From Candidatus Peregrinibacteria bacterium (lineage in GTDB: Bacteria; Patescibacteriota; Gracilibacteria; UBA1369), in NCBI GenBank assembly GCA_014728765.1, contig WJLA01000119.1:1-25721 (forward strand): a stretch of 25,721 nt of DNA, written 5' to 3'. This document shows, in pieces, positions 14,667 to 24,100 of the stretch. The notes beneath the pieces are model-generated. The model was not told the DNA's origin, searched no databases, and saw nothing but the letters and a program-made list of their open reading frames with translations. Within the stretch, counting starts at the first letter, position 1. Each line of letters begins with the position of its first letter. The position numbers were made by a program, and so were the translations under genes.

Positions 14667-15590
14667 ATGAGATTGTTGAAAAAACTCAAAAAAACACATT
14701 TGTTAATACTATTAATATATAGTGTAGTTTTTGCTAATTCATCGGTTTTAGCTCAAAGCGGTTCAAGTAATTTTCAAATTGTGGATTTTGTTAATAGTGA
14801 AAGCGAACTTGGTGAATCAGCTGCTTATCAAATTGAGGGAAGTCTGGATTATTATGGTGGAGTCAGTAATAATGATGATTATGTCGAATGTACGGGAAAT
14901 TTTGCAGTGATGAGTGATTGTGGTTTTCCTGAAAAAAATGATGATAACAATAATGATGATAATGGAGGATCAGGAAGTGGGGGATCAAGAGGTGGATCTG
15001 CTTCAACAGGCGGTTCGGGTGGAGCATATATTGCTCCAGGTTGTCTTTTGGGTGATCCTTGCAGTGAGATTTCCGATGATGAAGAGATTGTTGAAGAAGA
15101 GGATGAAGTGGAAGAAAAAAAAGATGAAGAAATAGAAGATGATGTTTCTGAAGACTTTATTGAAGTTGAAAAAGAAGATGAAAACAAACCAATTCAGCAA
15201 CGAAATGTAACTGATATAGAAACTATAGAAAAGTCAGAAATTGATTTGCCTTTGCCTTTGCAAATTACCGATAAAAGTATTGTTGATGTAGAGCCGAGTA
15301 TAGAAATAAATGAAGCAAATCAGTCAATTAAAGTTGAAGAGTTTCAATTGGTAGAGATTGATCAACTAAGATCAGCTCCAACTGTAATAGAGGTGATTTG
15401 TGAAGAAGAAGTATGTTATGAATTGAGAGGTGTTGCCGAACGAAATAATCAAAATAAATCTATTTGTAAAATTTATAGTTTTGGAGCTTATCAGTTTCCA
15501 ATTGATTGTAACGGATATATTCTGATTGCGATTATTTTGTTAATCGGAGCTTTGGGTATATTTGCAACATCATTAAAAAAGCCTCTATAA
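14667..15590 (+). CDS. Secreted, membrane-anchored acidic surface protein of unknown function
   Basis: I do not recognise a named family. The 307-residue product has a signal peptide: basic residues 2-9, a hydrophobic core 12-23, and likely cleavage after VLA at 27-29. Next comes SSNFQIVDF...AAYQIEG (33-57), which recalls a motif I remember from Patescibacteria surface proteins. A Gly/Ser linker (100-119) and a strongly Asp/Glu-rich region (135-173) follow. One hydrophobic segment (about 284-303) ends in KKPL, so most of the protein should lie outside the cell. Its eight cysteines (75, 85, 126, 132, 245, 250, 267, 281) fall in four close pairs, suggesting disulfides. It is the only plus-strand gene, with its own promoter and a terminator overlapping its stop codon. 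Confidence 0.9.
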   Translation: MRLLKKLKKTHLLILLIYSVVFANSSVLAQSGSSNFQIVDFVNSESELGESAAYQIEGSLDYYGGVSNNDDYVECTGNFAVMSDCGFPEKNDDNNNDDNGGSGSGGSRGGSASTGGSGGAYIAPGCLLGDPCSEISDDEEIVEEEDEVEEKKDEEIEDDVSEDFIEVEKEDENKPIQQRNVTDIETIEKSEIDLPLPLQITDKSIVDVEPSIEINEANQSIKVEEFQLVEIDQLRSAPTVIEVICEEEVCYELRGVAERNNQNKSICKIYSFGAYQFPIDCNGYILIAIILLIGALGIFATSLKKPL

Positions 15591-15603
15591 GATAGAGGCT
15601 TTT
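15577..15603. terminator. Bidirectional intrinsic terminator between rpsG and the surface-protein gene
   Basis: A perfect 12-bp inverted repeat, AAAAGCCTCTAT / ATAGAGGCTTTT, surrounds a three-base loop. On the minus strand the stem is followed by a run of six T, giving a strong terminator for the rpoB-ssb-rpoC-rpsL-rpsG unit. On the plus strand a shorter TTTTATTT follows, serving the surface-protein gene. The stem includes that gene's last codons and its TAA stop. Confidence 0.93.
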
Positions 15604-15623
15604 ATTTCGGAAATTTTTTTTGA

Positions 15624-16079
15624 TTAATACTTTGCGTAGTGAGCGAAAGCTTTGTTAGCAAGTGCCATTTTGGTTACATCTTCTCTTTTTTTAACTGCAG
15701 CACCTTCACCATTGGCGGCTAGAATTAATTCATCAGCTAATTTTTTTGCCATTGGTGAACCTTTTTTACCTCTGGAAACACCAAGTAGCCATCTGATGGA
15801 TAGAGTTACTCTTCTGGTAGGTTTTACCTCTATTGGAATTTGATAAACGGCTCCACCGATTCTTTTTGCCTTTACTTCAAGTGAAGGTTTGATGTTTTCA
15901 ATTGCTTTTTCAAAGATTTCAACAGGATCTTTTTGAACTTTGTTCGAAACAATTTGTAATGATTCATTGAAAATTTTTCTCGCTACACTTTTTTTCCCAC
16001 CAATCATCAAGCAATTAATAAACTTTTCTTGCAGAGGTGTAGAATTTTCGGGAATAAATTTTGATCTTTTCTGTGCCAT
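15624..16079 (-). CDS. rpsG: 30S ribosomal protein S7 (uS7)
   Basis: S7 nucleates assembly of the 30S head and contacts E-site tRNA. In E. coli it represses the str operon. The 151-residue product includes KFINCLMIGGKKSVARKIF near the N-terminus and GGAVYQIPIEVKPTRRVTLS (about residues 75-94), the family signature, and ends LANKAFAHYAKY. The order rpsL-rpsG is standard, but the next gene downstream is not fusA. Transcription ends at a hairpin 20 bases beyond the stop, and fusA starts from a separate promoter. Confidence 0.98.
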   Translation of the reverse strand: MAQKRSKFIPENSTPLQEKFINCLMIGGKKSVARKIFNESLQIVSNKVQKDPVEIFEKAIENIKPSLEVKAKRIGGAVYQIPIEVKPTRRVTLSIRWLLGVSRGKKGSPMAKKLADELILAANGEGAAVKKREDVTKMALANKAFAHYAKY

Positions 16080-16121
16080 TGTTGCTGATAATAAAATTAC
16101 TTAAATAAAATATTATTGATA

Positions 16122-16538
16122 TTATGATTTCTTTGGTCTTTTAGCACCATATTTTGATCTTCCTTGTTTTCTTTCATTTACTCCTTGTGTATCAAGAGAT
16201 CCTCTTACAATATGATAACGAACACCCGGTAAATCTTTTACTCTTCCTCCTCTAATCAATACGACGCTGTGTTCTTGAAGATTATGTCCTTCACCTGGAA
16301 TGTAAGCATTTACTTCAACTCCGTTAGTTAATCTGACTTTAGCGAATTTTCGAAGAGCCGAGTTAGGTTTTTTCGGAGTCATAGTTCCAACTTTAACGCA
16401 AACACCTCGTTTTTGAGGACTGCCTTTGAACACTGTTTTATTCTTAATAGTGTTAAAAGAAGTTTGCAAAGCTGGTGCTTTACTCTTTTTATGCTTTGGT
16501 TTTCTTGGTTTTCTAATTAATTGATTAATTGTTGGCAT
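16122..16538 (-). CDS. rpsL: 30S ribosomal protein S12 (uS12) with N-terminal-region insertion
   Basis: S12 forms part of the decoding centre. The 138-residue product retains TPKKPNSALRK (residues 54-64) and GGRVKDLPGVRYH (97-109). The lysines mutated in streptomycin resistance are wild type, and the Asp that is methylthiolated in some bacteria is present. Compared with E. coli S12 (124 residues) there is an insertion of about 13 residues between PAL and PQKRGVC (about 26-39). It lies 74 bases after rpoC. A weak promoter-like pair in that gap was not convincing. Confidence 0.97.
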   Translation of the reverse strand: MPTINQLIRKPRKPKHKKSKAPALQTSFNTIKNKTVFKGSPQKRGVCVKVGTMTPKKPNSALRKFAKVRLTNGVEVNAYIPGEGHNLQEHSVVLIRGGRVKDLPGVRYHIVRGSLDTQGVNERKQGRSKYGAKRPKKS

Positions 16539-16612
16539 TTCTGATTAGTTATACTAGTTTGACTTTTGGCCGGCTTAATCTACACCAGCATTTTTTATTT
16601 AGCAAGTTTTTT

Positions 16613-19600
16613 TTAGAGAATTGGATATGTTTTTTCTTCGTCAGGTGTTTCGGCATCATATTCCGGTTGAATTTCAATGTTGGTTTGGAATTCAGGGATT
16701 AAATCCGGATGTTTTTTTCTATAAGTTGCTCCGGCAGGAATCAGTTTACCAATGATAACGTTTTCTTTTAATCCTTCCAGATAATCCATTTTGTTAGTGG
16801 TTGAAGCTTCAACCAAGACTCTGATAGTTTCTTGGAATGATGCTGCAGAAAGCCAACTGTCAGTGTGCAATGATATTCTGGTCAGTCCAAGCAGAAGTCT
16901 TTCGAATGTTACAAGTTTTTTTCCTTCAACCTCAAGCTCTCTGTTGATTTTTTCGACAGTCAGTATATCGTTGATTTCACCTGCAATTAGATCGCTATCT
17001 CCGGGGTCTGATATTCTTATCTTGGATAGCATTTGTCTGGCTATTATTTCGATATGTTTATCATTAATTGTTTGACCTTGTGAAGCATAGATTGTTTGTA
17101 CCTCTGAAACAATATATTTAAGAACGCTATAAACATTTGTTAATTCCATTAACTGTTTTAGGTTTAAATGACCTGAACAAAGTGCTTGTCCTTTTCTTAC
17201 TTTTTCGCCATTGCTAATCTTAATAATTTTACCAAAAGGTATTTTGTATGTAACTTCAATGCAGTCATTGCTTCTTAATACAATATGGTCAGCAGTAATA
17301 TCAATGATTTTTCCATTATATTCCGCTCGGATATTGTTTTTGTTCTTATCCTTGGCAATAATTTCTTTCTCTTTGACAATATCTCCTTTTTGAACGATAG
17401 GCTCAATTTTACCCGTTAATTGATAAGTAACTTGAAGCGGTTCTTCTGTTTTGATTGTAATTTCCGAGGTTTGACCTTTATGATGAATTTTTGCAATTCC
17501 ATCCAATTCACTCATTACCGCGGGTGATTTGGGATTTCTGGCTTCAAATAATTCTTCAACTCTGGTTAAACCTTGTGTGATATCACCTTCAGCACTTGCC
17601 ACACCACCCATGTGGAAAGTTCTCATGGTTAGCTGAGTACCCGGTTCACCGATTGATTGAGCCGCTATAATTCCTACAGCTGTACCAATTTCAACCGTTT
17701 CATTTGTTCCCAGGTCTCTGCCATAACATTTGGAGCAAACTCCGCCTTTGGTTTGGCAAGTTAATACGGATCTGGCTCCAATTTGTTGTATATTGTTATC
17801 ATTGATGATTTTGATGATACCTCTATCAATTTCAGCTCCTTTTTCAACTAATACTTCTCCGGTCTTAGCATCAATAATATCTTCCGCCAATGTTCTTCCA
17901 AATATTCTATTTTCAAGTTTAACTCCGATTTTATCACTTTCTTGTACAGTAATATGATGGACATGATCCGAACCGCAATCAAATTCTTTAATGATAATAT
18001 CTTGCACGGAATCCACTAAACGACGAGTCAAGTGACCGGCTTCAGCTGTTTTCAGAGCGGTATCTGATTTACCTTTACGTCCTCCATGTGTGGCAATAAA
18101 GTATTCAAGAATTGAAAATCCTTCTTTCAAATTTGATGTGATGGGTAATTCGATTGTTTTACCTGCCGGATTGGCAACATTACCTTTCATACCGCATAAC
18201 TGAGTAATTTGACCCCAGTTACCACGCGCTCCTGAGTTGATCATATAGTGAAGATCATTTTCAGGGTCAATGCTGGAAATCATTGATTTTGTGATATCAG
18301 CTTTGGCTTGATTCCAGATTTTAATGGTTTGTACATATCTTTCATCATCTGTGATCAATCCGTTTTGATAGATATTGTTAATTCTTTTGATAATTTTTTC
18401 AGCTTCTTCAATTATGCTTTCTTTGTTTTCAGGTATAATCATATCGGCAGCGGCTATCGATAGTCCGGAATATGTGGCAAATTGAAAACCGATGCGTTTC
18501 AGAGCGTCTGCAAATTTTGCGGTTTTTAATGACCCGGCGTGTAAGAAGCTATCATTTAATAATGTGCTTAGTTGTTTTTTACCTACTGTCTCGTTGCAAT
18601 AAGGAAGTTCAATAGGTCTAAAGCTATTGAAAATCATTCTACCCAGGGTAGTTTCTTTTATGTCACCTTCTACTCTTGCTTTGATTTTTGTTTGAAGATG
18701 AAGATGTTCTTCTCTCCATGCCAGCATGGCCTCATTGATATCGGTGAATACCATGCCTTCGCCTTTTTTGCCAGGAGTTTCTTTGGTCAAATAGTAGCAG
18801 CCCAATACCATATCTTGAGTAGGAGCTACAATCGGTTCTCCGGCTGATGGCTTCAAAAGATTTCTATATGAAGCAATTAGGATTTTGGCTTCTTCTTGGG
18901 CTTGCTTTGAAAGAGGAACGTGCACTGCCATTTGGTCTCCGTCAAAGTCAGCATTAAATGCGGTACAGACTAGTGGGTGAATTTGAATTGCTTTACCTTC
19001 AACCAAAACCGGTTTAAATGCTTGTATACCAAGTCTATGCAGAGTTGGAGCACGATTCAATAAAACGTATCTGTTTCTTGTTACTTCTTCCAAAATGTCC
19101 CAAACCTCTTTGTTTCCGGCCTGTATCAGTTTTTCAGATGATTTAATATTGTGTGCATGTCCGTCCGCAATCAGTCTTCCAATTACAAATGGTTTAAATA
19201 GTTCCAAGGCCATTGCTTTCGGTAGTCCACATTGATTCAATTTAAGCTGCGGTCCGACAACGATAACGGAACGTCCGGAATAGTCCACACGTTTTCCTAG
19301 CAAGTTTTGTCTGAAACGACCTTGTTTACCTTTCAACATATCTGAAAGTGATCGGAGTTTTCGTTTATCTCCAGAGTTGAAGACAGTTTTTCCTTGTCTT
19401 GCACTATTATTTAATAAAGTATCAACTGCTTCCTGTAGCATTCTTTTTTCATTTCTTGAAATCACTTCAGGTGCACCGATTGACATTAACCTTTTTAGAC
19501 GGTTATTTCTGTTGATAACTCTTCTGTACAAGTCGTTCAGATCGGATGCCGCATATCTTCCTCCATCAAGTTGAACCATTGGACGAAGATCAGGTGGAAT

Positions 19601-20530
19601 AACCGGAAGTACAGTCATTACCATCCATTCAGGTTTGATGCCGGCTTTTAATAAGCTACCGGCTAATTTTAATCTTTTGATTACTTTTTTTTGTTTTTGT
19701 CCTGAAGTTTTTTGTTGTTCTTCTTTTAATTCATTGATTAATTTTTGCAGATCCAAATTTTCTATAATTCTTCTGATAGCTTCCGCCCCGATTCCCGCTC
19801 TGAAAACTTGACCGAATTTGGTGGATAATTCTCTGTATTCAAGTTCAGAATAAATCTTTCCGATATCGATACCATTAAGTTGTTCCAAATTGTTTTTATA
19901 TTGTTTATCGATATCTTCAATTTTGTTGGCATATTCTTTTTCAATTTTGTCAATCATTGACTTATCTTTTTTGTTGGCGGCATCCGAGACCATTTTTTGA
20001 CTTTCTTCTTGATATTTTTTGCGAGTAGATTTGTATTCGCTCTGCAAAGTTTCCAAAGCTTCTTTTTTGGAATCGTAGTCAACATCTGTGATAATGTATG
20101 CCGCAAAATAAACGACTTGTTCGATTGCTTTAATTGGAAGATCAAGTAATAGTCCGATTCTGCTCGGGGTCGATCTTAAAAACCAGATATGTGTTACGGG
20201 AACCGCAAGTTTAATGTGTCCCATGCGATTTCTTCTGACGGAAGAATGAGTGACTTCCACACCGCATTTTTCACAAATCACACCTTTATATCTGATTCTT
20301 TTATATTTTCCGCAATAACATTCATAATTTTTGGTCGGTCCAAAAATCTTTTCACAAAATAGACCATCTCTTTCTGGTTTTTGAGTTCTGTAATTGATGG
20401 TTTCCGGTTTTTTAACTTCACCTGTAGACCAATCAAGAATTTCATCTGGAGAGGCAACCGACACTGAAATTCTGTCAAATTGTTCATTGTTTTTCTTGTT
20501 GGTTTGATGAGCAGTTTGATTTACTGTCAT
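16613..20530 (-). CDS. rpoC: RNA polymerase beta' subunit
   Basis: Beta' carries the catalytic magnesium site of RNA polymerase. The 1305-residue protein has the N-terminal zinc ribbon cysteines C71, C73, C86 and C89. It also has the active-site motif NADFDGDQM with D528, D530 and D532, and PTLHRLGIQAF just before it. The second zinc site is built from EFDCGSDH and CQTKGGVCSKC. The bridge-helix/trigger-loop region includes GEPGTQLTMRTFHMGG. A Lys/Glu-rich helical segment at about 155-215 reads as coiled coil. It is separated from rpoB by ssb, whereas the two subunit genes are normally adjacent. Confidence 0.99.
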   Translation of the reverse strand: MTVNQTAHQTNKKNNEQFDRISVSVASPDEILDWSTGEVKKPETINYRTQKPERDGLFCEKIFGPTKNYECYCGKYKRIRYKGVICEKCGVEVTHSSVRRNRMGHIKLAVPVTHIWFLRSTPSRIGLLLDLPIKAIEQVVYFAAYIITDVDYDSKKEALETLQSEYKSTRKKYQEESQKMVSDAANKKDKSMIDKIEKEYANKIEDIDKQYKNNLEQLNGIDIGKIYSELEYRELSTKFGQVFRAGIGAEAIRRIIENLDLQKLINELKEEQQKTSGQKQKKVIKRLKLAGSLLKAGIKPEWMVMTVLPVIPPDLRPMVQLDGGRYAASDLNDLYRRVINRNNRLKRLMSIGAPEVISRNEKRMLQEAVDTLLNNSARQGKTVFNSGDKRKLRSLSDMLKGKQGRFRQNLLGKRVDYSGRSVIVVGPQLKLNQCGLPKAMALELFKPFVIGRLIADGHAHNIKSSEKLIQAGNKEVWDILEEVTRNRYVLLNRAPTLHRLGIQAFKPVLVEGKAIQIHPLVCTAFNADFDGDQMAVHVPLSKQAQEEAKILIASYRNLLKPSAGEPIVAPTQDMVLGCYYLTKETPGKKGEGMVFTDINEAMLAWREEHLHLQTKIKARVEGDIKETTLGRMIFNSFRPIELPYCNETVGKKQLSTLLNDSFLHAGSLKTAKFADALKRIGFQFATYSGLSIAAADMIIPENKESIIEEAEKIIKRINNIYQNGLITDDERYVQTIKIWNQAKADITKSMISSIDPENDLHYMINSGARGNWGQITQLCGMKGNVANPAGKTIELPITSNLKEGFSILEYFIATHGGRKGKSDTALKTAEAGHLTRRLVDSVQDIIIKEFDCGSDHVHHITVQESDKIGVKLENRIFGRTLAEDIIDAKTGEVLVEKGAEIDRGIIKIINDNNIQQIGARSVLTCQTKGGVCSKCYGRDLGTNETVEIGTAVGIIAAQSIGEPGTQLTMRTFHMGGVASAEGDITQGLTRVEELFEARNPKSPAVMSELDGIAKIHHKGQTSEITIKTEEPLQVTYQLTGKIEPIVQKGDIVKEKEIIAKDKNKNNIRAEYNGKIIDITADHIVLRSNDCIEVTYKIPFGKIIKISNGEKVRKGQALCSGHLNLKQLMELTNVYSVLKYIVSEVQTIYASQGQTINDKHIEIIARQMLSKIRISDPGDSDLIAGEINDILTVEKINRELEVEGKKLVTFERLLLGLTRISLHTDSWLSAASFQETIRVLVEASTTNKMDYLEGLKENVIIGKLIPAGATYRKKHPDLIPEFQTNIEIQPEYDAETPDEEKTYPIL

Positions 20531-20581
20531 GTTTATAGTGGTTATTATAATTTAATTTAAAATCCTGGTTTGACCTTTATG

Positions 20582-21088
20582 TTAGAGACCAAGGTCGCTT
20601 TCAATGTCGACATTTTTCTTTTTATCCGAATCAGCTTCAGGTGCCGAATTTGTTGTTGATTGGGAGTCGGTTGTATTATTATTTTCAGTATCGTTGTTTA
20701 AGAAGCTTTCATCCTCTTCGGACGGCACATATTCATTTTCATCCGAATACGATTCATCTCGTTTGTTCAACATTATTAAGTCCTGAATTACTATCTCGGT
20801 TTTGAATTTTTTCACCCCTTCCGGAGTTTCCCAGCTTCTTGTTTTGAGGTATCCTTCAACATATATTAATTTTCCTTTTTTTAGATTTTGATCGCAAATT
20901 TCAGCCAATTTTGCCCATGATACCAAGTCATGATATTCAGTGAGTGAATGTTTGCTGCCATCTTTGGTAACCCATTCTCTGTTGGTTGCGATTGAAAATG
21001 TGCAAACTGCTTGTCCGCTTGGAGTTTGTCTCATTTCAGGATCTCTTGTAAGGTTTCCAATTAGAATTACTTTGTTTACGCTTCTCAT
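20582..21088 (-). CDS. ssb: Single-stranded DNA-binding protein, located between rpoB and rpoC
   Basis: SSB coats single-stranded DNA during replication, recombination and repair. Residues 1-108 are the OB fold. It starts SVNKVILIGNLTRDPEMRQT, carries aromatic residues F31, W39, W58 and W86 near the usual DNA-stacking positions, and includes YVEGYLKTRSWE. Residues 109-168 are a disordered Asp/Glu/Asn/Ser tail ending ESDLGL. The tail is acidic as expected, but lacks the terminal Pro-Phe that most SSBs use to bind partner proteins. Gaps of 30 bases to rpoB and 51 to rpoC suggest co-transcription. No Shine-Dalgarno sequence is seen. Confidence 0.97.
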   Translation of the reverse strand: MRSVNKVILIGNLTRDPEMRQTPSGQAVCTFSIATNREWVTKDGSKHSLTEYHDLVSWAKLAEICDQNLKKGKLIYVEGYLKTRSWETPEGVKKFKTEIVIQDLIMLNKRDESYSDENEYVPSEEDESFLNNDTENNNTTDSQSTTNSAPEADSDKKKNVDIESDLGL

Positions 21089-21118
21089 AAAGGTTAGGTT
21101 ATGGAGATATTAGGGATA

Positions 21119-24100
21119 TTATTTTTCTTTATCATCATCTACTTCTTCGGTTTCATCAAGATCGCCTTCCATTTCAAGTTTTGCCAGTTCTTCGTCTGGT
21201 GCATCAAGGTCATCAATATTTTCAATTTCAGCTTCCATTTTGGCGAAGTCTTCCAAATCAGTCGGATCGCCTTCTTCTTTTATTTCATCGACTTCAATTT
21301 CTTCTGACTCTTGATCAGTGATTACTTCTATTCCCGAAACATGATCTCCAACGTCATCTTCAGATGTGTCTCCTTGTTTTTTAATTGTTTCTGAAACTTC
21401 ATTTGTGATAGTTTCATCCGTTTCATCGTCAGGTGTGATATCTTCCTCCACATTAGGTGTTCCGTCATATAAAATTTCTTCTTCATCCGGTAATTTCGCC
21501 GTGTCAAAATTTACCGATAACCCTAAGCTTTGAAGCTCTTTTACCAAGACGTTAAATGATTCAGGTGTTTTTGGTTTCTTAATTTGCTCATCTTTAACAA
21601 TGGATTCATAAGCTTTTGATCTACCATAAACATCATCCGATTTGATGGTAAGCATTTCTTGAAGTGTGTGAGAAGCTCCATATGCTTCAAGTGCCCATAC
21701 TTCCATTTCTCCAAATCTTTGTCCACCATGTTGCGCTTTTCCTCCAAGTGGTTGTTGTGTGACAAGTGAATAAGGACCAACGGAACGAGCGTGAATTTTA
21801 TCTTCGATTAAATGAGAAAGTTTTAAGATATATGAAATTCCCACTGTTGTTCTGTGATCAAACGGTTCTCCTGTTAATCCGTCGTAAAGTTGTACTTTTC
21901 CATCTTCCGGAAGCCCGGCTTCAATTAAAAGCTCTTTGGTTTTTTCGGAAGCAATACCTTCGAGGGCGGGAGTTGCCACTTTAATATTCATTTCATCGGC
22001 GGCCCAACCCAAGTGAGTTTCAAGAATTTGTCCGATATTCATACGTGAAGATACTCCCAGTGGATTTAGAATAATATCGACAGGAGTTCCATCAGGTAAG
22101 AAAGGCATATTTTCTTGCGGAACGATTGTTGAAATTACACCTTTGTTTCCATGACGACCGGCTACTTTATCACCGATTGAGATTTTTCTGGTTTGAGCTA
22201 CGTTTACTTGTATTTGTTGATTTACACCTGTTGGTAACTCATCTCCGTTTGAGCGAGAGAAAATTTGAACACTAACCACTTTTCCACCTTCACCGCCGGG
22301 TAATCTGAGTGATGTGTCTTTAACGTCACGGGCCTTGTCACCGAATATTGCTCTTAAGAGTCTTTCTTCTGCTGATAATTCAGTTTCACCTTTAGGTGTG
22401 ATTTTTCCTACTAGGATATCACCTTCACGCACAGACGCTCCTATTCTAACAATACCATTGTCATCTAAGTCTTTCAGTCTGGCTTCTCCGACATTGGGTA
22501 TATCTCTGGTAATAACTTCCGGTCCTAACTTGGTATCTCTAACATCAATCGTATAAGTTTCAATATGAACAGAATCATAAAGGCCATCTTTTACAACTCT
22601 ATCGGAGAAAATTACCGCATCTTCATAGTTAAATCCTTTCCATGCCATATAAGCTACAAGTACATTTTGACCTAATGCCAATTCTCCGTTTTCAATGGCC
22701 GGACCGTCTGACAGAACATCACCTCTGGATACTCTTTGACCTTTGTTCACAACTGCTCTTTGGTGAATACAAGTTGATTGATTTGATCTTTCATAATTTG
22801 AAAGATTATAAATTGTTTTCTTACCGTTATCGTAGATGACGGTAATTTGTTCGGAGTCAACATAGGCTACAGTTCCATCATCTTCCGCCAAATGACATTG
22901 TCCTGAACTTTTTGCAACAATTTCTTCCATACCCGTTCCAACGGTAGGGGCATGAGGTTTGATCAAAGCTACTGCTTGTCGTTGCATGTTTGATCCCATT
23001 GAAGCACGAGTATTGTCATCATGTTCAAGGAAGGGGATAAGTGAGGTGGTTTCTGAAATAATTTGTTTTGGAGAAATATCCATGTGAGTTACCAATTTTG
23101 TTGATAACAATTCCGGTTCTCCTTTTCTTCTAGCTGAAATCAGTGAATCTTTAATTTGATTTTTTTCGTCAAGTTCAGTGTTTGCTTGAGCTATTACCAT
23201 GTTATCCTCTTCATCGGCCGCATAGTATCTGATCTCATCGGTTGAATGCTTGTGTACCGTTATTTCATCGAAATCGGATTTTTTGAATTTTTCGATTAGT
23301 TTTTTGTCGATAACATCTTCTTGTTTGGCTATTACTTTATTACTTTTCGGATCTAAAACATCTTTTCTGATTTTCATTCCAAGCAGTTTGTCAACATCTT
23401 TGATTGATATTGATTCTGACATTTTGCGATAAGGTGTTTCAATAAAACCGTATTTGTTGATTCTGGCATAAGTGGCCAAATGAACAACCAGACCAATATT
23501 TGGCCCTTCGGGTGTGGCAATAGGACATATTCTTCCATAGTGAGAAGAGTGTACATCACGAACATCAAATGAAGCTCTTTCTCTGGAAAGACCGCCCGGT
23601 CCCATTGCAGATAATCTTCTTTTATGCGCAAGTTCAGATAGGGGATTGGTCTGATCCATAAATTGTGAAAGCTGTGAACTTGCATAAAATTCTCTTAGCG
23701 CCGCAGTAATCGGTCTTGAGTTAATCAATTGTGTGGGAGTGACTGTTTCCAGATCCATAACAGTCATTCTGTCTTTGGCGATTCTTTCAGTTCTCAAAAG
23801 TCCCACTCTGAATTTATTTTGAACGAGTTCTCCGACCGCTCTGATTCTTCTGTTGCTAAGGTGGTCAATATCATCGGCAGTACCATTGCCATTGTTAAGG
23901 TTAATCAGATGTCTTAAAATTGCCACGAGATCTTTAACTTGGAAAGTATGGAAGTCTTTGGTGTTCGGTGTGTCCATTTCAAACCTTTTGTTGATTTTGT
24001 AACGAGCAACCGGTCCCATGTCATATTTTTTATAATCAAAGAACATTGATTGAATCAAAGCTTTGGCATTTTCAGGGGTGGCAAGATCTCCAGGTCTGAT

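Noticed and set aside
14879..15200. Long open frames opposite the surface-protein gene
   Set aside because: They are Ser-, Phe- and Pro-rich mirror images of the Asp/Glu- and Gly-coding region, without promoter or domain evidence.
16539..16612. TTGCTA-N17-TAGATT as an rpsL promoter
   Set aside because: Both hexamers match at only four of six positions, and read-through from rpoC explains expression.
20531..20581. TATAAT 13 bases before the rpoC ATG as a promoter giving a near-leaderless rpoC mRNA
   Set aside because: There is no acceptable -35 hexamer at 15-18 bases, and TATAAT arises often by chance in such AT-rich gaps.
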